IMG/VR virus record: IMGVR_UViG_3300008625_000062
Location: 1-25,774 of that record
Source: a virus
Length of the DNA: 25,774 nucleotides
Reading direction: 5' to 3' (one strand)
Part shown: one piece after another, positions 1 to 7,712 of the stretch
Layout: each line of letters starts with the position of its first letter
Numbering within the stretch: the stretch's first letter is position 1
Notes under the pieces: model-generated
What the model saw: only the letters and a program-made list of their open reading frames with translations
Databases searched by the model: none
Told to the model about the DNA's origin: nothing
Made by a program: the position numbers and the translations under genes

Positions 1-72
1 TTGTTCACTAAGCTGGTTAGTTGTAATAACAGTACCATCATCTAATGTGAATTCTAAATTTTTACTGCCCAC
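1..72 (-). CDS. 5' end of an unidentified gene, cut by the window edge
   Basis: Only the first 24 codons are present. The frame is open from a GTG start at 72 to base 1. An AGGAG ribosome binding site (78-82, read on the minus strand) sits 5 bases before the GTG, which is what decides this start. The peptide begins MGSKNLEFTLDDGTV and is too short to assign. It lies downstream of the winged-helix gene on the same strand, separated by an 87-base spacer. Confidence 0.6.
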   Translation of the reverse strand, partial: MGSKNLEFTLDDGTVITTNQLSEQ

Positions 73-124
73 AGTTACTCCTGGAAGTCGTTAATAATTA
101 AATAAATAAGCCATGCTTGGTATA

Positions 125-149
125 GAATACTTGCCCCAACTAGGTATTC
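125..149. repeat. short inverted repeat in an intergenic spacer
   Basis: GAATAC (125-130) and GTATTC (144-149) are perfect complements with a 13-base loop. The repeat lies in the 73-159 spacer, upstream of the leftward gene at 72. No T-run follows, so it does not look like an intrinsic terminator. It could be a leader hairpin, an operator or chance. Confidence 0.3.
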
Positions 150-159
150 AAATAACATA

Positions 160-462
160 TTAGTCCCCTTGTGTAGGTATTAACCAATACACACGTTTAT
201 CAATGGAATCTACTTGACTCTCAATTAAAACACTCTGTTTAAGTTCTAATACTGCACGTTTGATTGTAGATATTGATTTATCTGCAAAATACGGATTATG
301 TACAATAGATGAAATATTTGCTTTGTTCGCTGCTATGTAGATAAAGATATCTTTAGCTGTATTACTTAAATCATATTTATCTAAAGCTTCATCTACTTCA
401 GCTTTAACTAATTGTTTCTTACGCCAAATTTGCGCAATATTTTTTAATGCTCGATTTTTCAT
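160..462 (-). CDS. winged-helix DNA-binding protein (MarR-like fold)
   Basis: This 100-residue protein probably binds DNA as a small regulator. Residues 30-100 read as a winged helix: helices around LSNTAKDIFIYIAANK, then a likely recognition helix at ADKSISTIKRAVLELK, then a two-strand wing ending VYWLIPT. The N-terminal 30 residues are basic and helical. The ATG has a strong AAGGAG site 5 bases upstream. It is the last complete gene of the leftward block seen here. It is unrelated in detail to the other winged-helix gene at 19484, though both are phage-sized regulators. Its target and function cannot be named from sequence. Confidence 0.6.
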   Translation of the reverse strand: MKNRALKNIAQIWRKKQLVKAEVDEALDKYDLSNTAKDIFIYIAANKANISSIVHNPYFADKSISTIKRAVLELKQSVLIESQVDSIDKRVYWLIPTQGD

Positions 463-480
463 TTTTCTCCTTAATTAGAA

Positions 481-509
481 GGCAGTCTTAGTTAAAGTCA
501 TAAACTGCC
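481..509. repeat. short inverted repeat upstream of the winged-helix gene
   Basis: GGCAGT (481-486) and ACTGCC (504-509) are complementary across a 17-base loop. The repeat lies about 20 bases upstream of the ATG at 462 in the 463-586 spacer. That spacer holds no other feature I can support. The repeat may be a 5' leader hairpin or an operator, and chance is not excluded. Confidence 0.3.
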
Positions 510-586
510 AAAATGACTAGCAACTTGAGTTTAATTTATAGTCCTCGTCTACTAAAGGCTAAACTCTGCATATTTACATAAACACC

Positions 587-1342
587 TTAGTCTTCATAGT
601 AAGTATGAAGACGTTCCAGTACATGTTGTATATTGTTATCAATGAATGTTTCATCCATTTCCCACATACCTACTGGACTACGCATACGCTCGTTAACAGT
701 TTCTTTAGTTAAACGAGTTTGGTATACATATTTAAAGCCAAGCATCTCTTCTGTGTCATTAATCTTATATAGAGGAGAGTTAGCAATTTCCATTTTAGTT
801 AATGGCATCTTCTTACAGCTGATAACAGTAGAGAAGAAACTCTCTATACCTTGATTCATTAATGAGCCTTTAACTTTAACAAGCGTTTCATTAACCATTT
901 CAGACTCATTATAGACATCTGAGGTATGAGCTAAGAAAATGATATTACGAGTAGATTTAGCTACATCTTGTGCCATCATATTCTTCATAAACTGAGCATA
1001 ACCTCCCCAGGCTTGCATAGTGTTAGATGAAGTCAGTACTTTAGTACTTTCATACATATCCATTAGATACGTTAAACTATCTACTACAACTGTGTGAATG
1101 CTACCTGTATCATGGTCTTTACCACCAATATTGATAGACTCTTCAGTCTCTAACGCATTGATAATCATAGGAACATGTTCAGGATCTGTGATTGTGTACT
1201 GAATAAAATCAGATTTAAAAGGTAATTTTTTATTGTTCTCACAATTAAGATACAAAACACCTTTTGGGTCATCAATATGTTGAAGACTTGCTGATTTACC
1301 TGATGCGGATTTACCACATACTAATACTAAGTTATTGTTCAT
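587..1342 (-). CDS. RecA-like P-loop ATPase (Sak4/AAA_24-like)
   Basis: This 251-residue ATPase has a Walker A motif GKSASGKS at residues 10-17, close to the N-terminus. A Walker B strand VVVDSLTYL lies around residues 85-92, and a third conserved strand IIFLAHTSDVY sits where RecA-fold proteins place their sensor residues. Compact RecA-fold phage ATPases of this size include Sak4-type single-strand annealing/recombination proteins and the AAA_24 group. It lies directly after the helicase-primase (stop and start adjacent, GGAGTTTAA ribosome site), which supports a role in replication-linked recombination or repair. The exact activity (annealing, strand exchange or helicase loading) is not decidable here. 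Confidence 0.72.
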   Translation of the reverse strand: MNNNLVLVCGKSASGKSASLQHIDDPKGVLYLNCENNKKLPFKSDFIQYTITDPEHVPMIINALETEESINIGGKDHDTGSIHTVVVDSLTYLMDMYESTKVLTSSNTMQAWGGYAQFMKNMMAQDVAKSTRNIIFLAHTSDVYNESEMVNETLVKVKGSLMNQGIESFFSTVISCKKMPLTKMEIANSPLYKINDTEEMLGFKYVYQTRLTKETVNERMRSPVGMWEMDETFIDNNIQHVLERLHTYYED

Positions 1343-3475
1343 TTAAACTCCTTGACGTTTAATTTTAGAATTAAGAGCTGCATTTACTTGATTTTTCAAT
1401 TCAGTCTCTGGAAGAGGCACTTCTAACTTATCATTAAAGTTAGCTAGAAGACCTTCAATTTCACTCATATCTGCTCCACTATCTATGTATACACAACCTA
1501 ATCTGTACAGCATATTAGAACGATTACCCATTTCTGTATTAGCTAAGAACCATCTTTCCATATTAGAAATAGCTCCTGCATCAATTACAGACTGGTTGAA
1601 TTTATCTGATTTTTTAGTTTGAGGGATAAATAGTGTAGCGTCTACTAATTTACCTTGGTTGTATACATGATGCCCATTATGAGATAACCACTTACGTGAA
1701 ATGTTCTTAGTTTGTGCATCTACATCAAAAGGTAACCACGAGAATACATTTTCCATAAATTTACTATAGTCTCTTGATGATAGTTTTAGATAATGACTAA
1801 TAGGTAGAATGATTCTAAATCTATTTGTATCAGTTGTATGACGTTTAGTAGTAGCCATTAGATATGTATACTGCTCTAATAATGTTTCAGCAGTACTCAT
1901 TTGTACAGTACCATCTAAATCTAAGATTAATAGATCAAAACCAGGAATAGCATTATCACTATTACGATACCCATCTTTAAATGCATGAGCTGTATAGTGA
2001 TATCCAGGGTTTGTCACTAATTCATGAAGCTTAGTAAAGTTTGTACAGTCTTCTTGAAAATTCTCAGTTATGTCAGTACTATGAGATACATGTATTTTAT
2101 CTAAATCAGTTTTTTTAAGTGCTTCTCCTGAAAAGAACTCAATACCATCAGTTTCTGATCTACGAATAATAATATTATTCTTATACCCATAAGCAATAGC
2201 TAAATTCATTAAAGATTGTTTGTCTCTTTCACTGCCTTTATAAAAAGGTAAATCTTCTACAAGATCTACTTGTGTTACTTCAGTACCAATATCAGCAATA
2301 TACTCAGCTAATCGAATATATGGGCCTTTCTTTTTTAAAATTCTATTGAAATGTTCTCCTGAATCTTCAACTAAAGTAATAGCAGCTTCTAAGTGTTCTC
2401 TTTTAACTTCTGTTTGGCCATCAATATACGCATAAGCACCAGCTAATTTAAGTGCTTTATAGTATCTATGCTTTATCTCAGTTTTGTGTAGTTCTTGATG
2501 AGCTTTCATTTTGATAGCTCTTTCTTCACAATCTGTTTTATAGGTAAGCAGCTGTATTGAGATTTCTCTACTCATTTGTATTAGAGTATTAAAATGATTA
2601 GAATTACATAAACGCTTTAAATGAAGGCTAATTTGTTGCATCAAATTACTTTGGTTTTGGTCAACTAGCTTATCAAATTGTTCTTCTGGTGTTAGAGGTG
2701 AAACCACAGATTCTGCTTGCTCATAGCCAAATAAGAGTCTACGAGCATACCCAGTTTCTAACATTTGTTTGAAATCATCTTCAGTCTTACCACCATCTAG
2801 TAATTTAGTAGGTGTACCAAATAACATTAGATTAGTAGGAGTTCTACCATCAATGTCAGTCATTCTTTTATTTTCAGTAGTGCTCTTAATAAGCTTTTGT
2901 TTAGTCTTACCAATATCGTAGAGTTCTAAAAAAGTATTAATCATTTCTAGATTACCTAGCAGATTACTACCTACCTCATCCATTTCTAGATTCATAGAGC
3001 CTGCACCAGCTAATAGAAGCTTTTGACGCATTTGTTTAATTGCAGGTGTTGTACCTGAATCAAAACTAAATAGTAGTTCACCACAACTTTCAAATTCACT
3101 AGTTAGTTTTTCTTCAATAGTGGTAATGTCTAGTTGACTTGTTTGAGCTAAAACTTTTGCTAATCCTGCTATGTTTTTAGCAGCTAAGCTAGGGAATAGT
3201 GTCTGTAGGTATTCTTCTTTGAAGTCAGCAATTAAACTTTCTTCAATTAAATTTGTAGAATATCCTTTACCTGCTCCTGAAGGCATTAAATTTAGCGCAT
3301 AGGTATTAATAGGAATTACACCTCTATCTTGTGTTTCAATATTGACTCGCATCATAGATGCAACTTTACTTAAGTAGTAAGCAGTAAGAATTCTGAAGAA
3401 ATGTCTATTGTTAGATTGTGTTTTAGCTACTAATACATCAACTATATCCTCAGATAATTGAAAATATTTGGACAT
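1343..3475 (-). CDS. replicative helicase-primase: N-terminal P-loop ATPase and C-terminal primase-like domain
   Basis: This 710-residue protein is probably the fork helicase-primase. The N-terminal half has Walker A PSGAGKGYS (65-73) and Walker B MNLEMDEVG with D166/E167, in the style of DUF3987-type phage helicases. A mostly helical middle follows (about 260-400). The C-terminal part (about 510-620) carries DLLILDLDG (D519, D521), RFRIILP with R552/R554, and FDVDAQ (D584/D586) before SRKWLSH. That spacing of acidic pair, basic strand and acidic residue resembles archaeo-eukaryotic-type primases, so I read it as a primase-like domain. This is inference. The order, helicase first and primase last, is the reverse of T7 gp4. 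The gene sits with the RecA-like ATPase, nuclease and DNA polymerase, and the ATG has an AAGGGG site. Confidence 0.72.
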   Translation of the reverse strand: MSKYFQLSEDIVDVLVAKTQSNNRHFFRILTAYYLSKVASMMRVNIETQDRGVIPINTYALNLMPSGAGKGYSTNLIEESLIADFKEEYLQTLFPSLAAKNIAGLAKVLAQTSQLDITTIEEKLTSEFESCGELLFSFDSGTTPAIKQMRQKLLLAGAGSMNLEMDEVGSNLLGNLEMINTFLELYDIGKTKQKLIKSTTENKRMTDIDGRTPTNLMLFGTPTKLLDGGKTEDDFKQMLETGYARRLLFGYEQAESVVSPLTPEEQFDKLVDQNQSNLMQQISLHLKRLCNSNHFNTLIQMSREISIQLLTYKTDCEERAIKMKAHQELHKTEIKHRYYKALKLAGAYAYIDGQTEVKREHLEAAITLVEDSGEHFNRILKKKGPYIRLAEYIADIGTEVTQVDLVEDLPFYKGSERDKQSLMNLAIAYGYKNNIIIRRSETDGIEFFSGEALKKTDLDKIHVSHSTDITENFQEDCTNFTKLHELVTNPGYHYTAHAFKDGYRNSDNAIPGFDLLILDLDGTVQMSTAETLLEQYTYLMATTKRHTTDTNRFRIILPISHYLKLSSRDYSKFMENVFSWLPFDVDAQTKNISRKWLSHNGHHVYNQGKLVDATLFIPQTKKSDKFNQSVIDAGAISNMERWFLANTEMGNRSNMLYRLGCVYIDSGADMSEIEGLLANFNDKLEVPLPETELKNQVNAALNSKIKRQGV

Positions 3476-3478
3476 GAA

Positions 3479-3748
3479 TTACCCCTTTAGTGATTTTTTA
3501 TATTTATTAATATTGTTATAGTACGTTACATATACTTTGTCATACCCATATTTTAAATTGCCATAATCTACTAACTTAGCGTACGAAGTAACTCCATATT
3601 TCTTGTTCTCAAGAACATTAAGCAAATGCTCTAATTGCCCTTTTGTAAACTTACGCTTATCAGCTTTTTTACGTTCTTTCTTAATTACGGTTGGCACTTT
3701 TTCTGTGCTTGTAAACAATTTTTTAAATAAATTAATTAAGTATTCCAC
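3479..3748 (-). CDS. small basic protein of unknown function
   Basis: This 89-residue, very lysine-rich protein starts at a GTG with an AAGGAG site 5 bases upstream. The first 12 residues (EYLINLFKKLF) would form an amphipathic helix. A stretch KKERKKADKRKF follows, and the C-terminal half is tyrosine- and lysine-rich. I do not recognise a family. Its basic charge and its position between the nuclease and the helicase-primase suggest a nucleic-acid-binding or partner protein, but that is inference. Confidence 0.6.
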   Translation of the reverse strand: MEYLINLFKKLFTSTEKVPTVIKKERKKADKRKFTKGQLEHLLNVLENKKYGVTSYAKLVDYGNLKYGYDKVYVTYYNNINKYKKSLKG

Positions 3749-3757
3749 CTTATCTCC

Positions 3758-4738
3758 TTATAAAATTAATCTACCTTCAGCAGCTAATGCTTTAGCTTGT
3801 TGGCAGATATCAACAACATCACAGTAACGACAAGCTTTTGCTTCTCCCCGTACTGTTTTAACTACCCCAATCATTCCATCATCAGCCATACGTTGGTTAG
3901 CTTCTTCTAGAGTGTCAAAGTTCTTAGTAGCTCTTGTACCTTTAGGATTTTTAAAGTATTTATACTTAGTGTCACTTTCCCAAAGTTCTTCTTTAGTACA
4001 TACAGGTAACTGCTCCTGTGGAGTGTCTATAAGTTCCTGTAATTTACTGAGCTTTTCTTTAATATACTGTTCAGTTTGTTCTACTGACCATAAAGGGTAA
4101 CGTTTTGTCATTACTCTACTTTGAGGATATTTAGGATCTCTAAGAGCTGCAGCAGATGACCAGTCAGTAAAAATGAATTGAATCTCCATATGTGTATCTG
4201 TAATACGTTCTGGAGCTAACCATTTATAAATACTTCCTTGTTGGGTGTATTTAAGAGCGTTAGAATCGTAAATATATGTCCATACAGAGGTACTTTTATA
4301 ATCAGATAACGTACCGTTTAAGATTAGGTCATATTTCCCTGAAATGATAAAATTATTAAGCTCTTTTTCATGACGTTGTTCTACGTATACAGGAATATCA
4401 GTATCTGTTAGTTCATTGTCTTCAGGATTAATATTAATGCGCTCAATTATGTTAGACATACCTAAGGCTTTTAGAGCTTTTACTACGTTGTCTGGGTTAG
4501 TCCATGCTTCTTCAGCAATAGCATGAATAGCAGATCCCATTCTAGAACTGACTAAATTTGAAATATCTACTGTTTTATCTAAGTCTTTATTTTGTTTTTG
4601 TAAAACTAGTTGACGAATAGGCTTAAGTAGAGATGTCGCACTAATTACATTAGATCTGCCATCATAATCATAGTCATCATTCATTAGCCATACTGCTAGA
4701 GGTAATGAAATGTTCTCATTATTAGTATATTTATACAT
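3758..4738 (-). CDS. PD-(D/E)XK nuclease, RecB/Cas4-like
   Basis: This 326-residue protein carries the catalytic core of the RecB/Cas4 exonuclease group: GSAIHAIAEEAW (H72), SGKYDLIL (D137) and LSDYKST (D146, K148), the classic H...D...DxK arrangement. The C-terminus has a CRYCDVVDIC cluster, and one more cysteine lies upstream in LPVCTKEE. Together these could give the four ligands of an iron-sulphur cluster, although in Cas4/AddB-type enzymes the fourth cysteine is N-terminal. It probably trims or degrades DNA ends during replication or recombination. It sits between the polymerase and the helicase-primase. The start overlaps the end of the 63-residue gene at 4731 by 8 bases. Confidence 0.78.
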   Translation of the reverse strand: MYKYTNNENISLPLAVWLMNDDYDYDGRSNVISATSLLKPIRQLVLQKQNKDLDKTVDISNLVSSRMGSAIHAIAEEAWTNPDNVVKALKALGMSNIIERININPEDNELTDTDIPVYVEQRHEKELNNFIISGKYDLILNGTLSDYKSTSVWTYIYDSNALKYTQQGSIYKWLAPERITDTHMEIQFIFTDWSSAAALRDPKYPQSRVMTKRYPLWSVEQTEQYIKEKLSKLQELIDTPQEQLPVCTKEELWESDTKYKYFKNPKGTRATKNFDTLEEANQRMADDGMIGVVKTVRGEAKACRYCDVVDICQQAKALAAEGRLIL

Positions 4739-4922
4739 CTTCAGTTTTCTCTAAATTAATAGGCTTAACACGATATTCTTTGTCTTCATGCCAGCCAGGA
4801 GTAACTTCACAGTCTATCCATCTGCCATTTTGTTTAGGTTCACAACAAAGGTATACTTTCTTTTGTATAGTGTATCCTTCAGCCCAATGATGAATTACTT
4901 CAGCATGTTTATGTGGATTCAT
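4731..4922 (-). CDS. small phage protein with tryptophan-rich core
   Basis: This 63-residue protein contains HAEVIHHWAEGYTIQ followed by CC, W and a terminal YRVKP. The pattern (helix with HWA-G, a few strands, then YR-KP) is common in small phage proteins of unknown role. An ATGA overlap joins it to the gene at 4919-5059, and it overlaps the nuclease start by 8 bases, so translation is coupled. AAGGAG lies 6 bases before the ATG. No function can be assigned. Confidence 0.62.
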   Translation of the reverse strand: MNPHKHAEVIHHWAEGYTIQKKVYLCCEPKQNGRWIDCEVTPGWHEDKEYRVKPINLEKTEDV

Positions 4923-5059
4923 TTCTTCTCCTTGCGTGTAAATACACCCATTTTTTCTTCAACAGCAAATGACTTATCTAATACCCAACCATGTAATTGG
5001 TACTCTCCAAAATCCATGCAACGTCTCTTACCATCTATCATTTGGCAATACCAGCTCAT
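4919..5059 (-). CDS. 46-residue hypothetical protein
   Basis: A short open frame fills the gap between the DNA polymerase and the gene at 4731. It begins MSWYCQMIDGKRRCMDFGEY and ends KEKK. An AGGAG site precedes the ATG by 4 bases, and its stop overlaps the next start as ATGA. Tight packing and the ribosome site support a real gene. It has two cysteines and a basic tail. I do not recognise a family. Confidence 0.55.
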   Translation of the reverse strand: MSWYCQMIDGKRRCMDFGEYQLHGWVLDKSFAVEEKMGVFTRKEKK

Positions 5060-5067
5060 AGCTACTC

Positions 5068-7518
5068 CTATAACGATTTTAAAATTTTATCTACTTCTTC
5101 TAGTGAAGCTCTATTAGGCAATAATGTCATATCTGCCCAAGATTTGCCTATATCTAAATCACTTAACATAGGAATATCATCTGACTGAATGAGCGGATGC
5201 TCATTCCATTCCATTTCTTCAATTAGAACATCGTTAAGGAATTTAACTACCTTAGGGTCATCTTTTACTAAGAAATAGGCAGCATCGTGAATCATGTTAA
5301 CAGGAAGGATATCTGCATACATTTCTGCTTCTTCGATCCTTTGATTCGTAGCGATTACTGCTCTATTAAGTAGCATCCCCCAGGATTGTGTAACTGCATT
5401 GTTAGCACTACGTACTTCTGCAGTTGCTGCATATGGAGTCTTTTTATTATCCATTACAGACTTACTAATAATAGGTGTCTTAATTTTTAACCCAAAAGCA
5501 CATTCCATGTAGCCATGTTTAATAGCAAATTTCTTGTTCTTTTCAGCAAACTCATCAGATACCTTATATAGTTCATGATAACTATCTTCAATTTCTTTAG
5601 CTTCCTTCAATGGGATACCAGCATTCTTATTTAAAGTGAACGCTGTACCTCCATAAGTTAAAGCAAATGTAGGTCCTTTACCTTTTTGTCTAAGTTCCTT
5701 GTATTTACTAGAAATTGAATTAATACTATCTACATCTTCTGGGTCTATGTCAGCCATTTGGTCTTTAAAATATGCGTATGCATTTAGACAGTGACTGTCA
5801 TAACCTTGAGTATAAATCTTAATTCTATTAGGGTCTCCAGATACAATTGCATTAATTCTAGCTTCTAGAGCATTGAAATCTGCACCTGCAAATAACCACC
5901 CTTCAGGAGCTACAACACAGCTTTTAATTAACTTACCCATCTTACCTTGTGCAGGTAGATTAGTTAAATTAGGTGAATTACTAGATAGTCTTCCTGATTG
6001 TGTTCCACCTAATTTTAGATTACCATGTAAAAAGTTATTTCCAGCTTTAAAAGCTTTAAGAAATGTACCTGTTATTTTAGATACTTCTGCAATTTTAAGA
6101 ATACCCTCTATAATTTCAAGAGCTTCTGTATTTTGAGTCTCTTTCTTAAGTTTTTTAAGTGTTTTAGCATCAGTAGCTGGACTACCTCCAGCAGTTATAT
6201 CTAATACAGGTAGCTTTAGTATTTCGAAGAGTATTGTTGCTATTTGCTTTCCTGAACTTGGGTTAAATTGAATATACTGAAAATCTTCAATAGACTTTAC
6301 TTTAGTTTTTAATTTAGCATTAGCTTGTTCTCGTGCTTGTTCTTGAAATATTTGATCAGCTTTTTGGATAGTAGGTAATTTATGTAACTTTACACGTACT
6401 GCATATTCTTCATCTTTTAGTTGTTTGTATACTGTATCTACTACTGCTTGGTCTAGTGGTAAGCCTACTAACATCATTTTAAGAATAGGCTTAATACTAG
6501 GCTTGAATATATCAATATACGTTTCACTAGTAAGTTGGTTACTATATTTGTTATAAACAAACCATGTAGCTAACGTATCAATTAGATTGTATTTCATTAA
6601 TTCTTCAGAAGTATGTTTAGTAATATCTTTTACATCTAAAGCATAATTTCCTACATATTCAAGAGCATTGCCTTTAAGCCCTAAATCTACTTGAGTAGTA
6701 GAGTTCTTTTCTAAATAAGCAAGTAACATGGTGTCGTCTACTTGACTAAATACTTCAAGACCTTCTTGCAATCCTTTGTAGTCAGTTTCAGATTCCATCC
6801 ACCAATTAGCTATCATTAGCTTAGCATCAAATAATGCATTGTGCATAATTAAAGTACCTGAGTAATTTACTAGGAATTCTTTAATATTCCAGTAACCAGT
6901 TTCTCTAATATCAATAGCAACACCATTATGTTGATCCCATGCAAAAGCAATAGTAACAATAGTGTCTGTTAATTTAAGTCCTGTGGTTTCAATATCTACA
7001 GTCAGTGCTGGGTATTGGTATAGTTGATCTAAAATATCTAACTCAGTACCTAGAACTTTAGTGTATTCTTCAGAATGTATGACAGCTTTTTTAGTAAAGC
7101 CTGTAATAGCTTTAAGTCCTATATCAATTAGTAATTGATTTTCAGGCTGTTTATACAATGATTTGTAGTGAGGTACATGTACACACCTAAAGTCTTCATA
7201 TTCGTCAAATTTACTCAGTACAGCAGTACCTACATGTGTGGATACCTTTGTATTTTTAGTTAACCACTTGTAGTAGTTACTGTCTGCAACAATTAAGTTA
7301 GTTACAGTAGTAGGAATTTGTTCCCTTAATTTAGTTAACCATGCTTTACCTACTTTAGCAGATACTTTTTTAGGTGTATCGTATATTAGTGGTTTAGCTA
7401 TTATAGAATCTCTAGCTATACCTAATTTTTCTAAAGGAGCATAGTAGTATTCATTTAACGAATATTCATCTATCCCACCTCTCTCATTAATGAGAAGTAC
7501 GGTAGTAATTGGTTTCAT
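5068..7518 (-). CDS. family A DNA polymerase with 3'-5' exonuclease
   Basis: This 816-residue replicative polymerase has a proofreading domain with Exo I DIETTG (D175, E177), Exo II HNALFD (D231) and Exo III YNLID (D314). The polymerase domain has SGRLSSNSPNLTNLPA (about 509-523) and motif A GADFNALEAR (D547, E552). In motif B, R610, K614, F618 and Y622 keep the exact +4 steps of E. coli Pol I. Motif C is MIHDAAY (H744, D745). Both metal-binding aspartates (D547, D745) are present, but the glutamate that normally follows in HDE is alanine. Phe at the F762-equivalent position predicts Pol I-like discrimination against dideoxynucleotides. No 5'-3' exonuclease domain is present, as in T7- and N4-type enzymes. 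It lies in the leftward replication block. Confidence 0.95.
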   Translation of the reverse strand: MKPITTVLLINERGGIDEYSLNEYYYAPLEKLGIARDSIIAKPLIYDTPKKVSAKVGKAWLTKLREQIPTTVTNLIVADSNYYKWLTKNTKVSTHVGTAVLSKFDEYEDFRCVHVPHYKSLYKQPENQLLIDIGLKAITGFTKKAVIHSEEYTKVLGTELDILDQLYQYPALTVDIETTGLKLTDTIVTIAFAWDQHNGVAIDIRETGYWNIKEFLVNYSGTLIMHNALFDAKLMIANWWMESETDYKGLQEGLEVFSQVDDTMLLAYLEKNSTTQVDLGLKGNALEYVGNYALDVKDITKHTSEELMKYNLIDTLATWFVYNKYSNQLTSETYIDIFKPSIKPILKMMLVGLPLDQAVVDTVYKQLKDEEYAVRVKLHKLPTIQKADQIFQEQAREQANAKLKTKVKSIEDFQYIQFNPSSGKQIATILFEILKLPVLDITAGGSPATDAKTLKKLKKETQNTEALEIIEGILKIAEVSKITGTFLKAFKAGNNFLHGNLKLGGTQSGRLSSNSPNLTNLPAQGKMGKLIKSCVVAPEGWLFAGADFNALEARINAIVSGDPNRIKIYTQGYDSHCLNAYAYFKDQMADIDPEDVDSINSISSKYKELRQKGKGPTFALTYGGTAFTLNKNAGIPLKEAKEIEDSYHELYKVSDEFAEKNKKFAIKHGYMECAFGLKIKTPIISKSVMDNKKTPYAATAEVRSANNAVTQSWGMLLNRAVIATNQRIEEAEMYADILPVNMIHDAAYFLVKDDPKVVKFLNDVLIEEMEWNEHPLIQSDDIPMLSDLDIGKSWADMTLLPNRASLEEVDKILKSL

Positions 7519-7523
7519 AGAAG

Positions 7524-7712
7524 TTAATGTAATACTTTAGGTGGCTTTGAAAGTAAATCCAATATTTTTTCAGCTTTATCTAAATATTCTTCTTTATGCT
7601 GTGTGTAAAACTCTAAAGCTTCTTTTTTTGAAAAAGAAGTAGAAGTCTGTTCAATAGCACCCATGTAATACTCAAAGCATAATGCTTGAGATAATGTAAT
7701 GATTTCAGTCAT
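7524..7712 (-). CDS. 62-residue helical hypothetical protein
   Basis: This small, mostly helical protein has a central KKEALEFYTQHKEEYLDKAE segment. It overlaps the end of the VWA gene by 8 bases and stops 5 bases before the DNA polymerase start, so it belongs to the same transcript. No domain is recognised. Confidence 0.58.
   Translation of the reverse strand: MTEIITLSQALCFEYYMGAIEQTSTSFSKKEALEFYTQHKEEYLDKAEKILDLLSKPPKVLH

Noticed and set aside
633-854. Rightward open frames opposite the leftward genes (also around 3603-3827, 3912-4100, 4788-5117, 5873-6136, 11216-11398, 15055-15249, 17797-18030 and 18242-18532)
   Set aside because: They lack ribosome sites, lie antisense to genes with clear domains or coupled starts, and their products have no recognisable features.
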